Positions 32,945 to 41,651 of a stretch of DNA of 64,000 nucleotides are shown here, piece after piece (the stretch's first letter is position 1; the number at the start of each line of letters is the position of its first letter). Below the pieces are notes generated by a model. That model ran no database searches. It saw only the letters and a list, made by a program, of their open reading frames with translations, and was not told the DNA's origin. Made by a program: the position numbers and the translations under genes. The stretch is taken from the NCBI GenBank assembly GCA_030841035.1, contig JAVEDI010000075.1:1-64000 (forward strand). The letters run 5' to 3'. Source of the stretch: Actinomycetota bacterium (GTDB taxonomy: Bacteria > Actinomycetota > Actinomycetes > JACCUZ01).

Positions 32945-33754
32945 CTAGCTGATGCCCGGGGCGAGGATCTCGTCGAGCGCAGCGAGCACGCCCACGTCCC
33001 CGGAACGCTCGATGTCGCCGACGGGCGGCCGGCGCCACAGCCAGCAGTCCAGGTCGGCTGCCGTCCCGCGGACGCTGGCGGCGGTCTCGCCGCCGAGGTC
33101 GCGCGGGGCGACCCGCAGGTCCGCATCGTCGATCGGCGTGTCGTCGTCGGGATCGATGCCGACGAACCGGCCGAGGGTCAGCACCCAGGAGCCACCGGTG
33201 TCGGTGGCCGTCACCCGCACGGTCCGGGCGGGTGACGCAGTGAACACCCCCCACGGCGGCGCACCGCCGTACATGATCCGCAGCACCTCGTCGACACCGT
33301 CGGCGCTGAGCGTCGGGTCCATCGACGTGCGGTTGCCGGCCGTCAGCTCCGCGTCGAGGCGGTGGATGAGCGCCTCGTGGGCCTGGCGACGGCGGATGAA
33401 ACCGACCGACTGCTCGCTGGACCAGGTCCAGGCCGCCGTCTCGGGCGGCGTCGTGGTCAGGGCGTCGACCAGCCCGCGGCTGGCCTCGTCGTAGAAGGCC
33501 TCCACCTGGGCTCGGCCGGCGGGACGGACGACCTCGAGCGCCCGGGTCCCGGAGTGCTCCGTGACGCCCTCGCGGACGATCTCGCCCCAGAACCACTGCA
33601 CCTCGCCGAGGTGCCACAGCAGGTCGACCGCGTCCCAGTCGGGGCACGAGGGCACCCGGGCGCTCGAGGGCGCCTCCGTCAACGCCGCACGGAACCGGGC
33701 CGACTCCTGGGCGAGATGGCGGAGATAGTCCGGCTGTCCGGAGGTGTCCGTCAT
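32945..33754 (-). CDS. DinB/maleylpyruvate isomerase family mycothiol-dependent-type protein
   Basis: The 269-aa protein has an N-terminal MDMPI helical bundle (about 15-165) with VPSCPDWDAVDLLWHLGEVQ and RRRQAHEALIHRLDAELTAG, which carry the metal-ligand histidines. A C-terminal domain follows (about 175-265) with RGTAADLDCWLWRRPPVGD. Family members use mycothiol or bacillithiol as cofactor or substrate; most have no known reaction. It indicates a mycothiol-producing host but not a specific pathway. Confidence 0.85.
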   Translation of the reverse strand: MTDTSGQPDYLRHLAQESARFRAALTEAPSSARVPSCPDWDAVDLLWHLGEVQWFWGEIVREGVTEHSGTRALEVVRPAGRAQVEAFYDEASRGLVDALTTTPPETAAWTWSSEQSVGFIRRRQAHEALIHRLDAELTAGNRTSMDPTLSADGVDEVLRIMYGGAPPWGVFTASPARTVRVTATDTGGSWVLTLGRFVGIDPDDDTPIDDADLRVAPRDLGGETAASVRGTAADLDCWLWRRPPVGDIERSGDVGVLAALDEILAPGIS

Positions 33755-33794
33755 GCCCGCAATCTAGCCACGCCCGCCACAGCGCCCGCAAGGG

Positions 33795-34577
33795 TCACAG
33801 TCCCTGCCATGCCGGCTTGGCGGAGTAGGTCTCGCGGTAGTAGGCCGACAGTGCCAGCTCGCCGGCCGCCGCCTCGTCGACCAGCACGCTGACGTGCGGG
33901 TGCAGCTGCAGCACCGACGCGGGGCAGGACGCCGACACCGGTCCTTCCGCCATCGCGCGCACCGCGGGGGCCTTCGCCGCACCGGTCGCGACCAGCACGA
34001 GATGGCGCGCGGCCGAGATCGTGCCGAGCCCCTGGGTGAGGACGTGGCGCGGGACGTCCTCGGGCGAGTCGAAGAACCGCGCGTTGTCCGCGCGCGTCTG
34101 CGCCGTCAGGGTCTTGATGCGGGTACGCGAGGTCAGCGACGAGCCGGGCTCGTTGAACGCGACGTGCCCGTCGGTGCCGATGCCGAGCAGCTGCAGGTCG
34201 ACCCCACCGGCCGCGGCGATGGCCGCTTCGTACGCCGCGCACGCGCCCGGCAGGTCGTGGGCGCGACCGTCGGGGGCCTGCACAGCGCCCGGGGCGAAGT
34301 CGACCTGCTCCTCCAGGTCCCGGCGGATCACCGAGCGGTAGCGCTGCGGGTGATCGGCAGGCAGCCCGACGTACTCGTCGAGCAGGAAGCCCCGGGCGCG
34401 GGCGAAGCTGACGTCCCCAGCTGCGTGGCGGCGGCTTAGCTCGGCGTAGACACCCAGCGGGCTCGAGCCGGTGGCCAGGCCGAGCACCGCCTCGGGTGTG
34501 CGCGCCAGCAGCGCCACGACGGCGTCCGCGGCCACAGCGGCGATGTCTCGGGCAGCGGGCAGGATCACGACCTCCAT
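33795..34577 (-). CDS. nagB: Glucosamine-6-phosphate deaminase
   Basis: The 260-aa NagB catalyses glucosamine-6-phosphate to fructose-6-phosphate plus ammonia. The substrate loop LGLATGSSPLGVY (32-44) and catalytic residues D67 (LLDEYVGL), D136, H138 (GIGTDGHVAFNEPGSS) and E143 are in register with the E. coli enzyme shifted by five. A Thr-Arg segment TSRTRIKTLT follows. ATG 34577 is preferred over GTG 34586. It stands alone, with no nagA or transporter beside it. Confidence 0.94.
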   Translation of the reverse strand: MEVVILPAARDIAAVAADAVVALLARTPEAVLGLATGSSPLGVYAELSRRHAAGDVSFARARGFLLDEYVGLPADHPQRYRSVIRRDLEEQVDFAPGAVQAPDGRAHDLPGACAAYEAAIAAAGGVDLQLLGIGTDGHVAFNEPGSSLTSRTRIKTLTAQTRADNARFFDSPEDVPRHVLTQGLGTISAARHLVLVATGAAKAPAVRAMAEGPVSASCPASVLQLHPHVSVLVDEAAAGELALSAYYRETYSAKPAWQGL

Positions 34578-34668
34578 GACCGCCACCGTGTCATTGCCGC
34601 CGGCGTGACGCGAGCGCCGGTGGCCGGTCGGGGTCTGCCGGCCGAGCGTGGCCCGTTAGGTTCCCGCC

Positions 34669-35652
34669 ATGCAGACACGCACTCTCGGACGTACCGGCCG
34701 GCCCGTCTCGGTCATCGGCCTGGGCTGCTGGCAGCTCGGTGCCGACTGGGGAGCCGTCACCGAGGACGACGCCCTCGCCGTGCTGCACGCCGCCGTCGAC
34801 GCGGGTGTGACGTTCTTCGACACGGCCGACGTCTACGGCGACGGGCGCAGCGAGCGGCTCCTCGGACGGCTGCTCGCCGAGCGCGGCGACGGCCTCACCG
34901 TGGCCACCAAGGCGGGCCGTCGGGCCGATCCCCACGTGCCGGAGGCCTTCACCCCGGCGGCGCTGCGTGGCTGGCTGGACCGCAGCCGACGCAACCTCGG
35001 CGTCGACACGATCGACCTGGTGCAGCTGCACTGCCCGCCGACCCCGGTCTACTCCGAGGACCGCGTCTTCGACGCGCTGGACACCCTCGTCGAGGACGAG
35101 GTGATCGCGGCGTACGGCGTCTCGGTCGAGACCGTCGAGGAGGCCCTGACCGCCATCGCGAGACCCGGCGTCGCGACCGTGCAGATCATCCTCAACGCCT
35201 TCCGGCACAAGCCGCTCGAGCGAGTCCTGCCCGCGGCCCGGGAGGCAGGCGTGGGCATCGTGGCGCGGGTGCCGCTGGCCAGCGGGCTGCTCGGCGGCAG
35301 GTACGACGCCGCGACGACGTTCGCCCAGGACGACCATCGCAGCTACAACCGCCACGGGGAGGCCTTCGACGTGGGCGAGACGTTCAGCGGCGTCCCCTAC
35401 GACGTCGGCGTCGCCGCGGCCCGCAGCATCGCCGCCCTGACGCCCGACGGCGCCACGACGGCCCAGCTGGCACTGCGGTGGATCCTCGACCAGCCGGGGG
35501 TCAGCACGGTCATCCCCGGTGCGCGCAACCCCGAGCAGGCCCGCGCGAACGCCGCCGCGGCCGACCTGCCCGCCCTCGACGGCCACACGCTCGATGCCGT
35601 GCGGGAGGTCTACGACCGCGACATCCGCGAGCACGTGCACGACCGCTGGTGA
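34669..35652 (+). CDS. Aldo/keto reductase
   Basis: The 327-aa AKR has RTLGRTGRPVSVIGLGCWQLG at the N-terminus (residues 4-24), FFDTADVYGDGRSERLLG with the catalytic Asp and Tyr, VATKAG with Lys and VQLHCP with His. NADP-binding STVIPGARNPEQARAN follows near the C-terminus. It reduces a carbonyl substrate of unknown identity. Its 3' end overlaps trmB (convergent) by 43 bases. Confidence 0.9.
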   Translation: MQTRTLGRTGRPVSVIGLGCWQLGADWGAVTEDDALAVLHAAVDAGVTFFDTADVYGDGRSERLLGRLLAERGDGLTVATKAGRRADPHVPEAFTPAALRGWLDRSRRNLGVDTIDLVQLHCPPTPVYSEDRVFDALDTLVEDEVIAAYGVSVETVEEALTAIARPGVATVQIILNAFRHKPLERVLPAAREAGVGIVARVPLASGLLGGRYDAATTFAQDDHRSYNRHGEAFDVGETFSGVPYDVGVAAARSIAALTPDGATTAQLALRWILDQPGVSTVIPGARNPEQARANAAAADLPALDGHTLDAVREVYDRDIREHVHDRW

Positions 35653-36323
35653 CGCGTGGCCGCGATGTCGCTCGACGGCCGGCCGGCCGCGTGGCCCAGC
35701 CGCTCGAAGCGGGTGGCAGGCCGCCACGGCACCTGCGTCACGACGTCGTACGCCTCGTGTCCCTCGAGCAGCGCGCGCACCTGGCCGGCGTAGTCGGGCC
35801 AGTCCGTGGCCACGTGCAGCTGCCCACCCGAGGCGAGGCGGTCCGCGACCACGTCAAGGAACCCGGTGGTGACGAGGCGGCGCTTCCAGTGCCGGCGCTT
35901 GGGCCAGGGATCGGGGAAGAACACGCGCACCCCCTCGAGGGAGCCGGGCGCGAGCATGTCGCGCAGCACGACGGTGGCATCGCCGTCGAGGACCCGCACG
36001 TTGGGCAGACCGCGCTGGCCGAGGCGGCGCAGCAGGGCGCCCTGGCCGGGGATGTGTACGTCGACGGCGAGCACGTCGCGCTGCGGCTCGGCGGCGGCCA
36101 GCTCGACGGTCGCCTCCCCCATGCCGAACCCGATCTCGAGCACCACCGGCGCACGCCGGCCGAAGACCGCCGGCAGGTCGAGGGCCTGCCCGTCGACGGG
36201 CAGGCCGTAGGTCGACCACAGCCGCTCGAGCGCCTCCGCCTGCCCGAGCGTGACCCGGCTGCTGCGGCGCTTGAAGGACCGCACCGGCACCCGGTCCGCG
36301 GGAGAGACAGTCACGGTGTCCAT
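35610..36323 (-). CDS. trmB: tRNA (guanine-N7-)-methyltransferase
   Basis: The 237-aa TrmB makes m7G46 in the tRNA variable loop. It has SFKRRSSRVTLGQAEAL, the SAM motif VLEIGFGMGEATVELA, VFFPDPWPKRRHWKRRLV, and the C-terminal HVATDWPDYAGQV and TRFERLGHAAGR. The last residues lie inside the end of the convergent reductase gene and look non-conserved, so the overlap may be a recent stop-codon shift. Confidence 0.93.
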   Translation of the reverse strand: MDTVTVSPADRVPVRSFKRRSSRVTLGQAEALERLWSTYGLPVDGQALDLPAVFGRRAPVVLEIGFGMGEATVELAAAEPQRDVLAVDVHIPGQGALLRRLGQRGLPNVRVLDGDATVVLRDMLAPGSLEGVRVFFPDPWPKRRHWKRRLVTTGFLDVVADRLASGGQLHVATDWPDYAGQVRALLEGHEAYDVVTQVPWRPATRFERLGHAAGRPSSDIAATRHQRSCTCSRMSRS

Positions 36324-36383
36324 CGTGTCAGCGGAGGTCCGGACCGCGGAGGCGGTGCCCGGTCGGCCGGACGGGCGCCCGGG

Positions 36384-36590
36384 TCAGACCAGCCTGAGCT
36401 GCTCGCCGGCGGCGTCCACCACGTCGCCGGGCCTGAGCCGGGCGCCCCGCCGCGACTCCGCCACCCCGTTGACGGTGACCCGACCGGCGCCCAGCAGCGC
36501 CCGGGCGGCACCGCCGGTGTCCACGACGTCGGCGAGCTTGAGCAGCTGTCCCAGCCGGATCCCCTCCTCTCCGACGGCCACCTCACGCAC
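36384..36590 (-). CDS. Small S4-domain RNA-binding protein
   Basis: The 68-aa protein is one S4 fold: GIRLGQLLKLADVVDTGGAA, RALLGAGRVTVNGVAESRRG and ARLRPGDVVDAAG, as in YbcJ/RlbA-type proteins that bind structured RNA. It overlaps the end of the TetR gene by eight bases, so it is co-transcribed with it. A translation-linked role is likely but unproven. Confidence 0.88.
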   Translation of the reverse strand: MREVAVGEEGIRLGQLLKLADVVDTGGAARALLGAGRVTVNGVAESRRGARLRPGDVVDAAGEQLRLV

Positions 36591-37305
36591 GCAGCGGCTC
36601 CGGCAGCCCGGCGACCCGCGCGATGAGCGTCACCTGGCTGCCGAACAGCGCGTCACGCGCCGCGGGCTCCATCCAGTCCAGGTGGCCGTAGGCCTCGAGC
36701 GAGGTGAAGCCGTGCAGCGCGGCCCACGCGTGCAGCATGGCCTGGAAGCTCTCGGCGGGCAGCGTGACCTCCAGGTCCTCGCTCTTGCCGTGGGCACAGA
36801 CCTCCACCGTCGGGTCGACCTCGCGCAGGTAGGGCGCGCCGAGCGTGTCCGCGTGCAGCGCCTCGACGAACAGCGAGGACAGCTGCGAGAGCGCCCGTGA
36901 GGCCGCCTCGCTGGTCGGCCCCTCCTCGGGCGCGACGTAGCCGGGCACCGGCAGGCCGAGGATCAGCGCGAAGCGCTCCGGCTCCCGGTGCGCCCACTCG
37001 CGGTAGGCCTGCGCGGCCGCCTCCCAGCGCGCGCCGAGGTCGTCGGGCGCGGCGGCACCGCTGGCGGCGACGTGCCGGGCGAGGTCGTCGTAGGCGTCGG
37101 TGATGAGCGCGGTGAGCAGCTCGTCGCGGTCGGCGAAATAGCGGTAGAGCGCGGGCGGCGTCACGCCCATGACGCGGGCGATGTCGGTGAACCGGACATC
37201 CACGGTGCCCGCCCCGCGCATCAGGTCCAGGGCCGTGGCCTTGATCTCGTCGATGGTCGCTGCACGGGTGCGCTCCCGGCGGGTGGCGCTCGGGGCGGCG
37301 GTCAT
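36583..37305 (-). CDS. TetR family regulator, probably of the divergent MMPL transporter
   Basis: The 240-aa protein has a TetR helix-turn-helix (about 15-62: VRFTDIARVMGVTPPALYRYF) and a C-terminal WHG-type ligand domain with LHAWAALHGFTSLEAYGHL. It is divergent from the MMPL gene. The 131-base gap has a promoter overlapped by the palindrome GTTAAGCAGCGTAAC, the expected arrangement for repression of an exporter by its regulator. The inducer is unknown. Confidence 0.9.
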   Translation of the reverse strand: MTAAPSATRRERTRAATIDEIKATALDLMRGAGTVDVRFTDIARVMGVTPPALYRYFADRDELLTALITDAYDDLARHVAASGAAAPDDLGARWEAAAQAYREWAHREPERFALILGLPVPGYVAPEEGPTSEAASRALSQLSSLFVEALHADTLGAPYLREVDPTVEVCAHGKSEDLEVTLPAESFQAMLHAWAALHGFTSLEAYGHLDWMEPAARDALFGSQVTLIARVAGLPEPLRA

Positions 37306-37359
37306 CGGGAGGGCCTCCTGGCACGGGGTAGTTACGTATCATCACTGACGTGAAGCCGC

Positions 37360-37389
37360 TTGACAAGGGCCGCGGCTTCGTGTTTGTTA
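37360..37389 (+). promoter_or_regulatory. Candidate promoter of the MMPL gene
   Basis: TTGACA (37360-37365) and TTGTTA (37384-37389) are spaced 18 bases apart. The start of transcription would fall near 37396, inside the adjoining palindrome and about 40 bases before the ATG. Confidence 0.55.
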
Positions 37390-37400
37390 AGCAGCGTAAC
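37386..37400. promoter_or_regulatory. Candidate TetR operator
   Basis: GTTAAGCAGCGTAAC is a 15-bp palindrome with one mismatched pair around a central A. It overlaps the -10 region of the MMPL promoter. A partial copy of the half site, GTTACGTAT (37331-37339), lies toward the TetR gene. Confidence 0.5.
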
Positions 37401-37436
37401 CGATCTGAGCCCGGATCACGATCACCGAAGGATGCC

Positions 37437-39716
37437 ATGCCCCGCGCCGCTGCTGCTCTCCCGACACCGACGACCGGCCCGCAGCCCGCGGCGCGCCCCG
37501 GCCCCCTGGGGCGGCTGGCCCGGCTGACCTTCCGCCACCGCCGCCGTACCGTGCTCGCCTGGCTGCTCGTGCTGGTGCTGGCCGGGGTCCTCTCGAGCAC
37601 GCTCGGGGGCGGCTTCCGGGCCGACTACTCCGCGCCGGGATCGGACTCGCGCGCGGCCCAGCAGCTGCTCGAGGCGCGCTTCCCGGCGCGGTCGGGCACC
37701 ACGGTCGACCTCGTGGTGGCGGGCAAGGGGCCGGTCACCGCACCCGCCGTACGCGGCGAGGTCCGCGCCCTGCTCGCGCAGCTGGGCGACCAGCCGCACG
37801 TGGTCTCGGTCGACGACCCGTACACGACCCCGGGGTCGCTGTCACCGGACGCGCGAACGCTGCTGGCGACGCTGCACCTCGACCTCGCCAACCCCGTGGA
37901 CGTGCCCGTGCAGGAGAGCCGACGCATGCTCGACCTCGCTCGCAGCTCTCCCCTCGCCGACCGGCCCGGGGTGACGGTCGCGCTGGGCGGTGACTCGGTG
38001 GCCCAGGCCGAGCAGGGCGCCATCGGCTCGGAGGGCATCGGCATCACCGCGGCCGCGCTGATCCTGCTGCTGACGTTCGGCTCGGTCGTGGCCGCCGGGC
38101 TGCCGATCCTGGTCGCGATCGCCGGCCTGGCGGTCAGCGCCCTGCTGACCGGCCTGCTCGTCGCGGTGGTCGACGCCCCCGACTGGTCGACGTCGCTGGC
38201 CACGATGATGGGCATCGGCATCGGTATCGACTACGCGCTGCTGATGGTCACCCGGTTCCGCGAGTGGCGCGCCGTCGGCCTCGACCCCGAGCAGGCGACC
38301 GTCGCCACGCTGGACACCGCGGGGCGCTCGGTGCTGGTCGCGGGGTCCACGGTGCTGGTGAGCATGTTCGGGCTGTTCGCGATGGGCCTGTCCTTCATGC
38401 GCGGCGCGGCCCTGGTCACGATCCTCGCGGTCTTCGTCGTGCTGGCGGCGAGCGTGACGCTCTTCCCCGCCCTGCTGGGCTTCCTCGGTGCTCACGTCGA
38501 CCGGCTGCGGCTGCCCGTCGGCCGCCGGCGAGAGGCCCACGTCGCCGTCGGAGGCCACATCGAGGCGGGCCGCAGCTGGCTGGCGTGGAGCCGGCTCGTG
38601 CAGCGGCACCGCATCGTCGCGACACTCGGGGGCGTGGCGCTGCTGCTGGCGCTGGCCTCGCCGTTCCTCGGCGTGCGCTTCGGCTTCCCCGACGCCGGCA
38701 ACAACCGGGTGGACACCTCCACCCGGCAGGCCTACGACCTGCTCTCCGACGGGTTCGGCCCCGGTTCCAACGGTCCCCTGCTGCTCGTGGCCCAGCTGCC
38801 GCCCGGCGGCAGCACGTCGACCCTGACCACCCTGCGCGCGCGCATCGCCGACGTACCGGGGGTCGCCGCGGTCTCTGAGCCGCAGGTCAACCCGGCGGGC
38901 GACACCGCCGTTCTCACCGTGGTGCCGACCACCGGTCCGCAGGACGGCCGTACCGAGACGCTCGTGCACCGGCTGCGCGACACGACGATCCCGGCCGGCA
39001 CCAGGGGTACCGGCACCACCGTGCACGTCGGCGGCGTGCCCGCCACGGCCATCGACACGACCGTGAACATCGCGCGACGCATCCCGTTGCTCATCGGTGG
39101 CGTGGTGCTGCTGTCGATGCTGCTGCTGCTGGTCGCGTTCCGCAGCCTGGCCGTGGCGCTCAAGGCAGCGGCGATGAACCTGCTGTCGGTGGCGGCGGCC
39201 TACGGCGTCGTGGCGCTCGTGCTGGACGGTGGCTGGGCCGGCCGGCTGGTCGGCATCGACACGGCGTCGCCGCTGCCCGCCTTCGTGCCGGTGCTGATGT
39301 TCGCCGTGCTGTTCGGGCTGTCGATGGACTACGAGGTGTTCCTCGTCAGCCGGATGCGCGAGGTGTGGACACGTACCGGTGACAACGGGCGGGCCATCGT
39401 CGACGGGCTCGCGGGCACCGGCCGGGTCATCACGGCGGCCGCAGCCATCATGGTGGCGGTGTTCGCGGCCTTCGTGCCGAGCCCCGACATCGTGCTCAAG
39501 GTGATCGGCATCGGCATGGCCTCGGCGATCCTGATCGACGCGACGGTGGTGCGGATGCTGCTCGTGCCGGCCGTGATGCACCTGCTCGGCCGCGCGAACT
39601 GGTGGATGCCCGCCTGGCTCGGTCGCCGGCTCCCGCAGCTGCACGTCGAGGGACGGCCCGAGGTGCACCTCCCCGCGCAGCGCTCCCCCGAGCCGGCGCA
39701 GGCCAGAACCGGCTGA
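37437..39716 (+). CDS. MMPL/RND family transporter
   Basis: The 759-aa membrane protein of the MMPL family has TM1 at about 38-58, a first periplasmic domain (about 59-195), a TM cluster 2-6 (about 196-345), a cytosolic loop, TM7 (about 390-410), a second periplasmic domain and a final TM cluster. Motifs are GIGIDYALLMVTRFREW and, in the second half, FGLSMDYEVFLVSRMREVW, carrying the proton-relay Asp-Tyr pairs. It probably exports lipids or drugs. ATG 37437 has GAAGGA upstream. Controlled by the divergent TetR gene (inferred). Confidence 0.92.
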   Translation: MPRAAAALPTPTTGPQPAARPGPLGRLARLTFRHRRRTVLAWLLVLVLAGVLSSTLGGGFRADYSAPGSDSRAAQQLLEARFPARSGTTVDLVVAGKGPVTAPAVRGEVRALLAQLGDQPHVVSVDDPYTTPGSLSPDARTLLATLHLDLANPVDVPVQESRRMLDLARSSPLADRPGVTVALGGDSVAQAEQGAIGSEGIGITAAALILLLTFGSVVAAGLPILVAIAGLAVSALLTGLLVAVVDAPDWSTSLATMMGIGIGIDYALLMVTRFREWRAVGLDPEQATVATLDTAGRSVLVAGSTVLVSMFGLFAMGLSFMRGAALVTILAVFVVLAASVTLFPALLGFLGAHVDRLRLPVGRRREAHVAVGGHIEAGRSWLAWSRLVQRHRIVATLGGVALLLALASPFLGVRFGFPDAGNNRVDTSTRQAYDLLSDGFGPGSNGPLLLVAQLPPGGSTSTLTTLRARIADVPGVAAVSEPQVNPAGDTAVLTVVPTTGPQDGRTETLVHRLRDTTIPAGTRGTGTTVHVGGVPATAIDTTVNIARRIPLLIGGVVLLSMLLLLVAFRSLAVALKAAAMNLLSVAAAYGVVALVLDGGWAGRLVGIDTASPLPAFVPVLMFAVLFGLSMDYEVFLVSRMREVWTRTGDNGRAIVDGLAGTGRVITAAAAIMVAVFAAFVPSPDIVLKVIGIGMASAILIDATVVRMLLVPAVMHLLGRANWWMPAWLGRRLPQLHVEGRPEVHLPAQRSPEPAQARTG

Positions 39717-39761
39717 GGGCGGGACCGGCTGAGGGGCGGGGCCGCCGCGCGGTCCGGTCGC

Positions 39762-40748
39762 TCAGCGGCGGCGGCGCGGTCGCAGCCGGGTGGTGGGCAG
39801 CTCGGGGGCGGGCAGCGGTGGACCGTCGTAGCCCGTGACCGGGTCGAAGCGGGTCGCTGCTCCGGCGCGCGACGCCTCCCACTCGGTGCGGAACGCGACG
39901 ATCTCCTCGTGGTCGCGCCCGATGAAGTTCCACCACATGAGCAGCTCCTCCTCGAACGGCGCGCCGCCCAGCAGCAGCAGCCGCGCACCGGAGCTGCCCG
40001 CGGCGAGCGCGATCTCCCGCCGGCCGCAACCGAGGTAGACCAGGGAGGCTGCGGGCACCGGCGCACCGTCGACCGTGACGTCGCCCCCGAGCGCGAGCAC
40101 TGCGTGCTCGAAGTCCGCCTCGACCGGCAGCCGCGCCGTGGCGTCGCGGTCGAGCACCAGGTCGGCGCCGACCAACGGCGTGTAGCTCTCGGCGGGTGAC
40201 CGCTCACCCGCGACGGACCCGACCATGACGGTGGCGCGCAGCCCGCCGTCGACCACCACCGGCAGCGTGGCGTGGTGGGCGAAGTGCGGCCTCACGTGGC
40301 GGTCGCCGTCGGGCAGCGCGACCCACAGCTGTACGCCGCGCAGCAGCGGCGGGTGGTCGGGCGGCGACGTCTCGGCGTGCGCGATGCCGCGTCCGGCGGT
40401 CATGATGCTCAGCTCGCCCGGTCGCACCCGCTGCTGGCTGCCGACGCTGTCCTGGTGGTGCACCTCTCCGGCCAGCAGCCAGGTCACCGTCTGCAACCCG
40501 GTGTGCGGGTGGGGCGGCACGTGCATGCCCGAGGACCGGCTGACGTCGGCGGGACCGTAGTCGTCGACGAAGCACCAGGCACCGACGGTGGGCAGGTCAC
40601 GATGCGGCAGGGTGCGGCGGACCACCATGGCGCGGGTCCCCCCGAGAGGCACCTCGCGGGGCTCGAGCAGCCGACGGGTCGGCTCGGGGCTGACGGTGGC
40701 CAGGCCCCCGGCCACCGTCTCGTGCGGGTCGCGCTCGAGATTGCTCAC
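39762..40748 (-). CDS. Pirin family protein
   Basis: The 328-aa bicupin has the N-terminal pirin pattern: FVDDYGPADV, MHVPPHPHTGLQTVTWLLAGEVHHQDS and LSIMTAGRGIAHAE, which include the metal-binding His/His/His/Glu set. The C-terminal cupin contains LALGGDVTVDGAPV and GGAPFEEELLMWWNFIGRDHEE. Pirins act as quercetinase-like dioxygenases or redox-sensing regulators; which applies here is unknown. The GTG start at 40748 fits the family. Confidence 0.92.
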   Translation of the reverse strand: MSNLERDPHETVAGGLATVSPEPTRRLLEPREVPLGGTRAMVVRRTLPHRDLPTVGAWCFVDDYGPADVSRSSGMHVPPHPHTGLQTVTWLLAGEVHHQDSVGSQQRVRPGELSIMTAGRGIAHAETSPPDHPPLLRGVQLWVALPDGDRHVRPHFAHHATLPVVVDGGLRATVMVGSVAGERSPAESYTPLVGADLVLDRDATARLPVEADFEHAVLALGGDVTVDGAPVPAASLVYLGCGRREIALAAGSSGARLLLLGGAPFEEELLMWWNFIGRDHEEIVAFRTEWEASRAGAATRFDPVTGYDGPPLPAPELPTTRLRPRRRR

Positions 40749-40828
40749 GCAACAACGGTACGCGGCCGGCGACCGGTCGCAGGGCGCTGCGAGGGTTCCG
40801 GGCCGGTGACCGGGGAAGGACGCCCCGC

Positions 40829-40978
40829 ATGGTGTTCCGCTGGCTGTTCCGTTTCGTGGCGCTGTTCCTCGGCCGCAAGGCGTGGGAGGCGTATCAGCGC
40901 CGGCGGCAGCCGCCCGCGCAGCGCGGGGACGCGAGCGGGCGGCCGTCGGGCGACCGGCGGGTCCGCCGCAACCGCTGA
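40829..40978 (+). CDS. Small basic membrane-associated protein (49 aa)
   Basis: ATG at 40829 is preceded by GGGGAAGGA at the right distance. The product begins with an aromatic hydrophobic segment (FRWLFRFVALFLGRKAWEAY) and ends in a strongly basic, disordered tail (RRRQPPAQRG, RRVRRNR). Similar short actinomycete proteins exist, but I cannot name a family. It sits between the pirin and AlkB genes, on the AlkB strand, 40 bases before that start. Confidence 0.6.
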   Translation: MVFRWLFRFVALFLGRKAWEAYQRRRQPPAQRGDASGRPSGDRRVRRNR

Positions 40979-41018
40979 GCGGGCCGGACGGCCGGCAGCG
41001 TCGGCGTACGGTGACGAG

Positions 41019-41648
41019 GTGCCCCTCGCCTGGCAGGACTCGCTCTTCGGCGACGAGCCGGGCGCTGCCACGCCCGGCGCGCTGGACCTGAGCGGCGTAC
41101 GTCGCCTGGCGCTGGACGGTCGCTCGTGGCTGGACCTCGCGCCCGGCTGGCTGCCCGGGCACGGCGAGCTGTTCGACCAGCTGCGGGCCGAGGCGCCATG
41201 GCAGCAGCGCGAGCGCCGCATGTACGACCGCGACGTGCTCGAGCCGCGACTGGTCGCGGCCTGGACGGACGCGGCGATCAGGCAGCTGCCGGCCCGGCTG
41301 CAGGAGATCCGCGCCGCGGTCAGCGAGCACTACCGGGTCGACTTCGACTCGGTGCTGGTCAACCTCTACCGCGACGGGCGCGACGGCGTGGCCTGGCACG
41401 GCGACACCGTGCGCAAGCGGCTCCCCCGGACCGTCGTCGTGACGGTCGGACTGGGCGAGCGGCGCCGGTTCCTGCTGCGACCCGGTGACCGCGGCCCCGC
41501 GACCCTCGAGCTCGAGACCGGCCAGGGCGACCTGGTGGTGATGGGCGGCAGAGCCCAGCACGAATGGCAGCACACGGTGCCGAAGGCCGCGCGGGCCGGC
41601 GCGCGGATGAGCATCACGATGCGCCACCGCGCCGCGCTCACCCAGTGA
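41019..41648 (+). CDS. alkB: AlkB-like 2-oxoglutarate/Fe(II) dioxygenase
   Basis: The 209-aa protein repairs alkylated bases by oxidative demethylation. Fe ligands are H127 and D129 (AWHGDT) and H185 (HEWQHTVP); 2-oxoglutarate-binding arginines are in ARMSITMRHR near 196-202. NLYRDGRDGVAWHGD is the family hallmark. A GTG start at 41019 is chosen; the frame runs on upstream without family sequence. No ada or ogt gene is adjacent. Confidence 0.9.
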   Translation: MPLAWQDSLFGDEPGAATPGALDLSGVRRLALDGRSWLDLAPGWLPGHGELFDQLRAEAPWQQRERRMYDRDVLEPRLVAAWTDAAIRQLPARLQEIRAAVSEHYRVDFDSVLVNLYRDGRDGVAWHGDTVRKRLPRTVVVTVGLGERRRFLLRPGDRGPATLELETGQGDLVVMGGRAQHEWQHTVPKAARAGARMSITMRHRAALTQ

Positions 41649-41651
41649 CCG

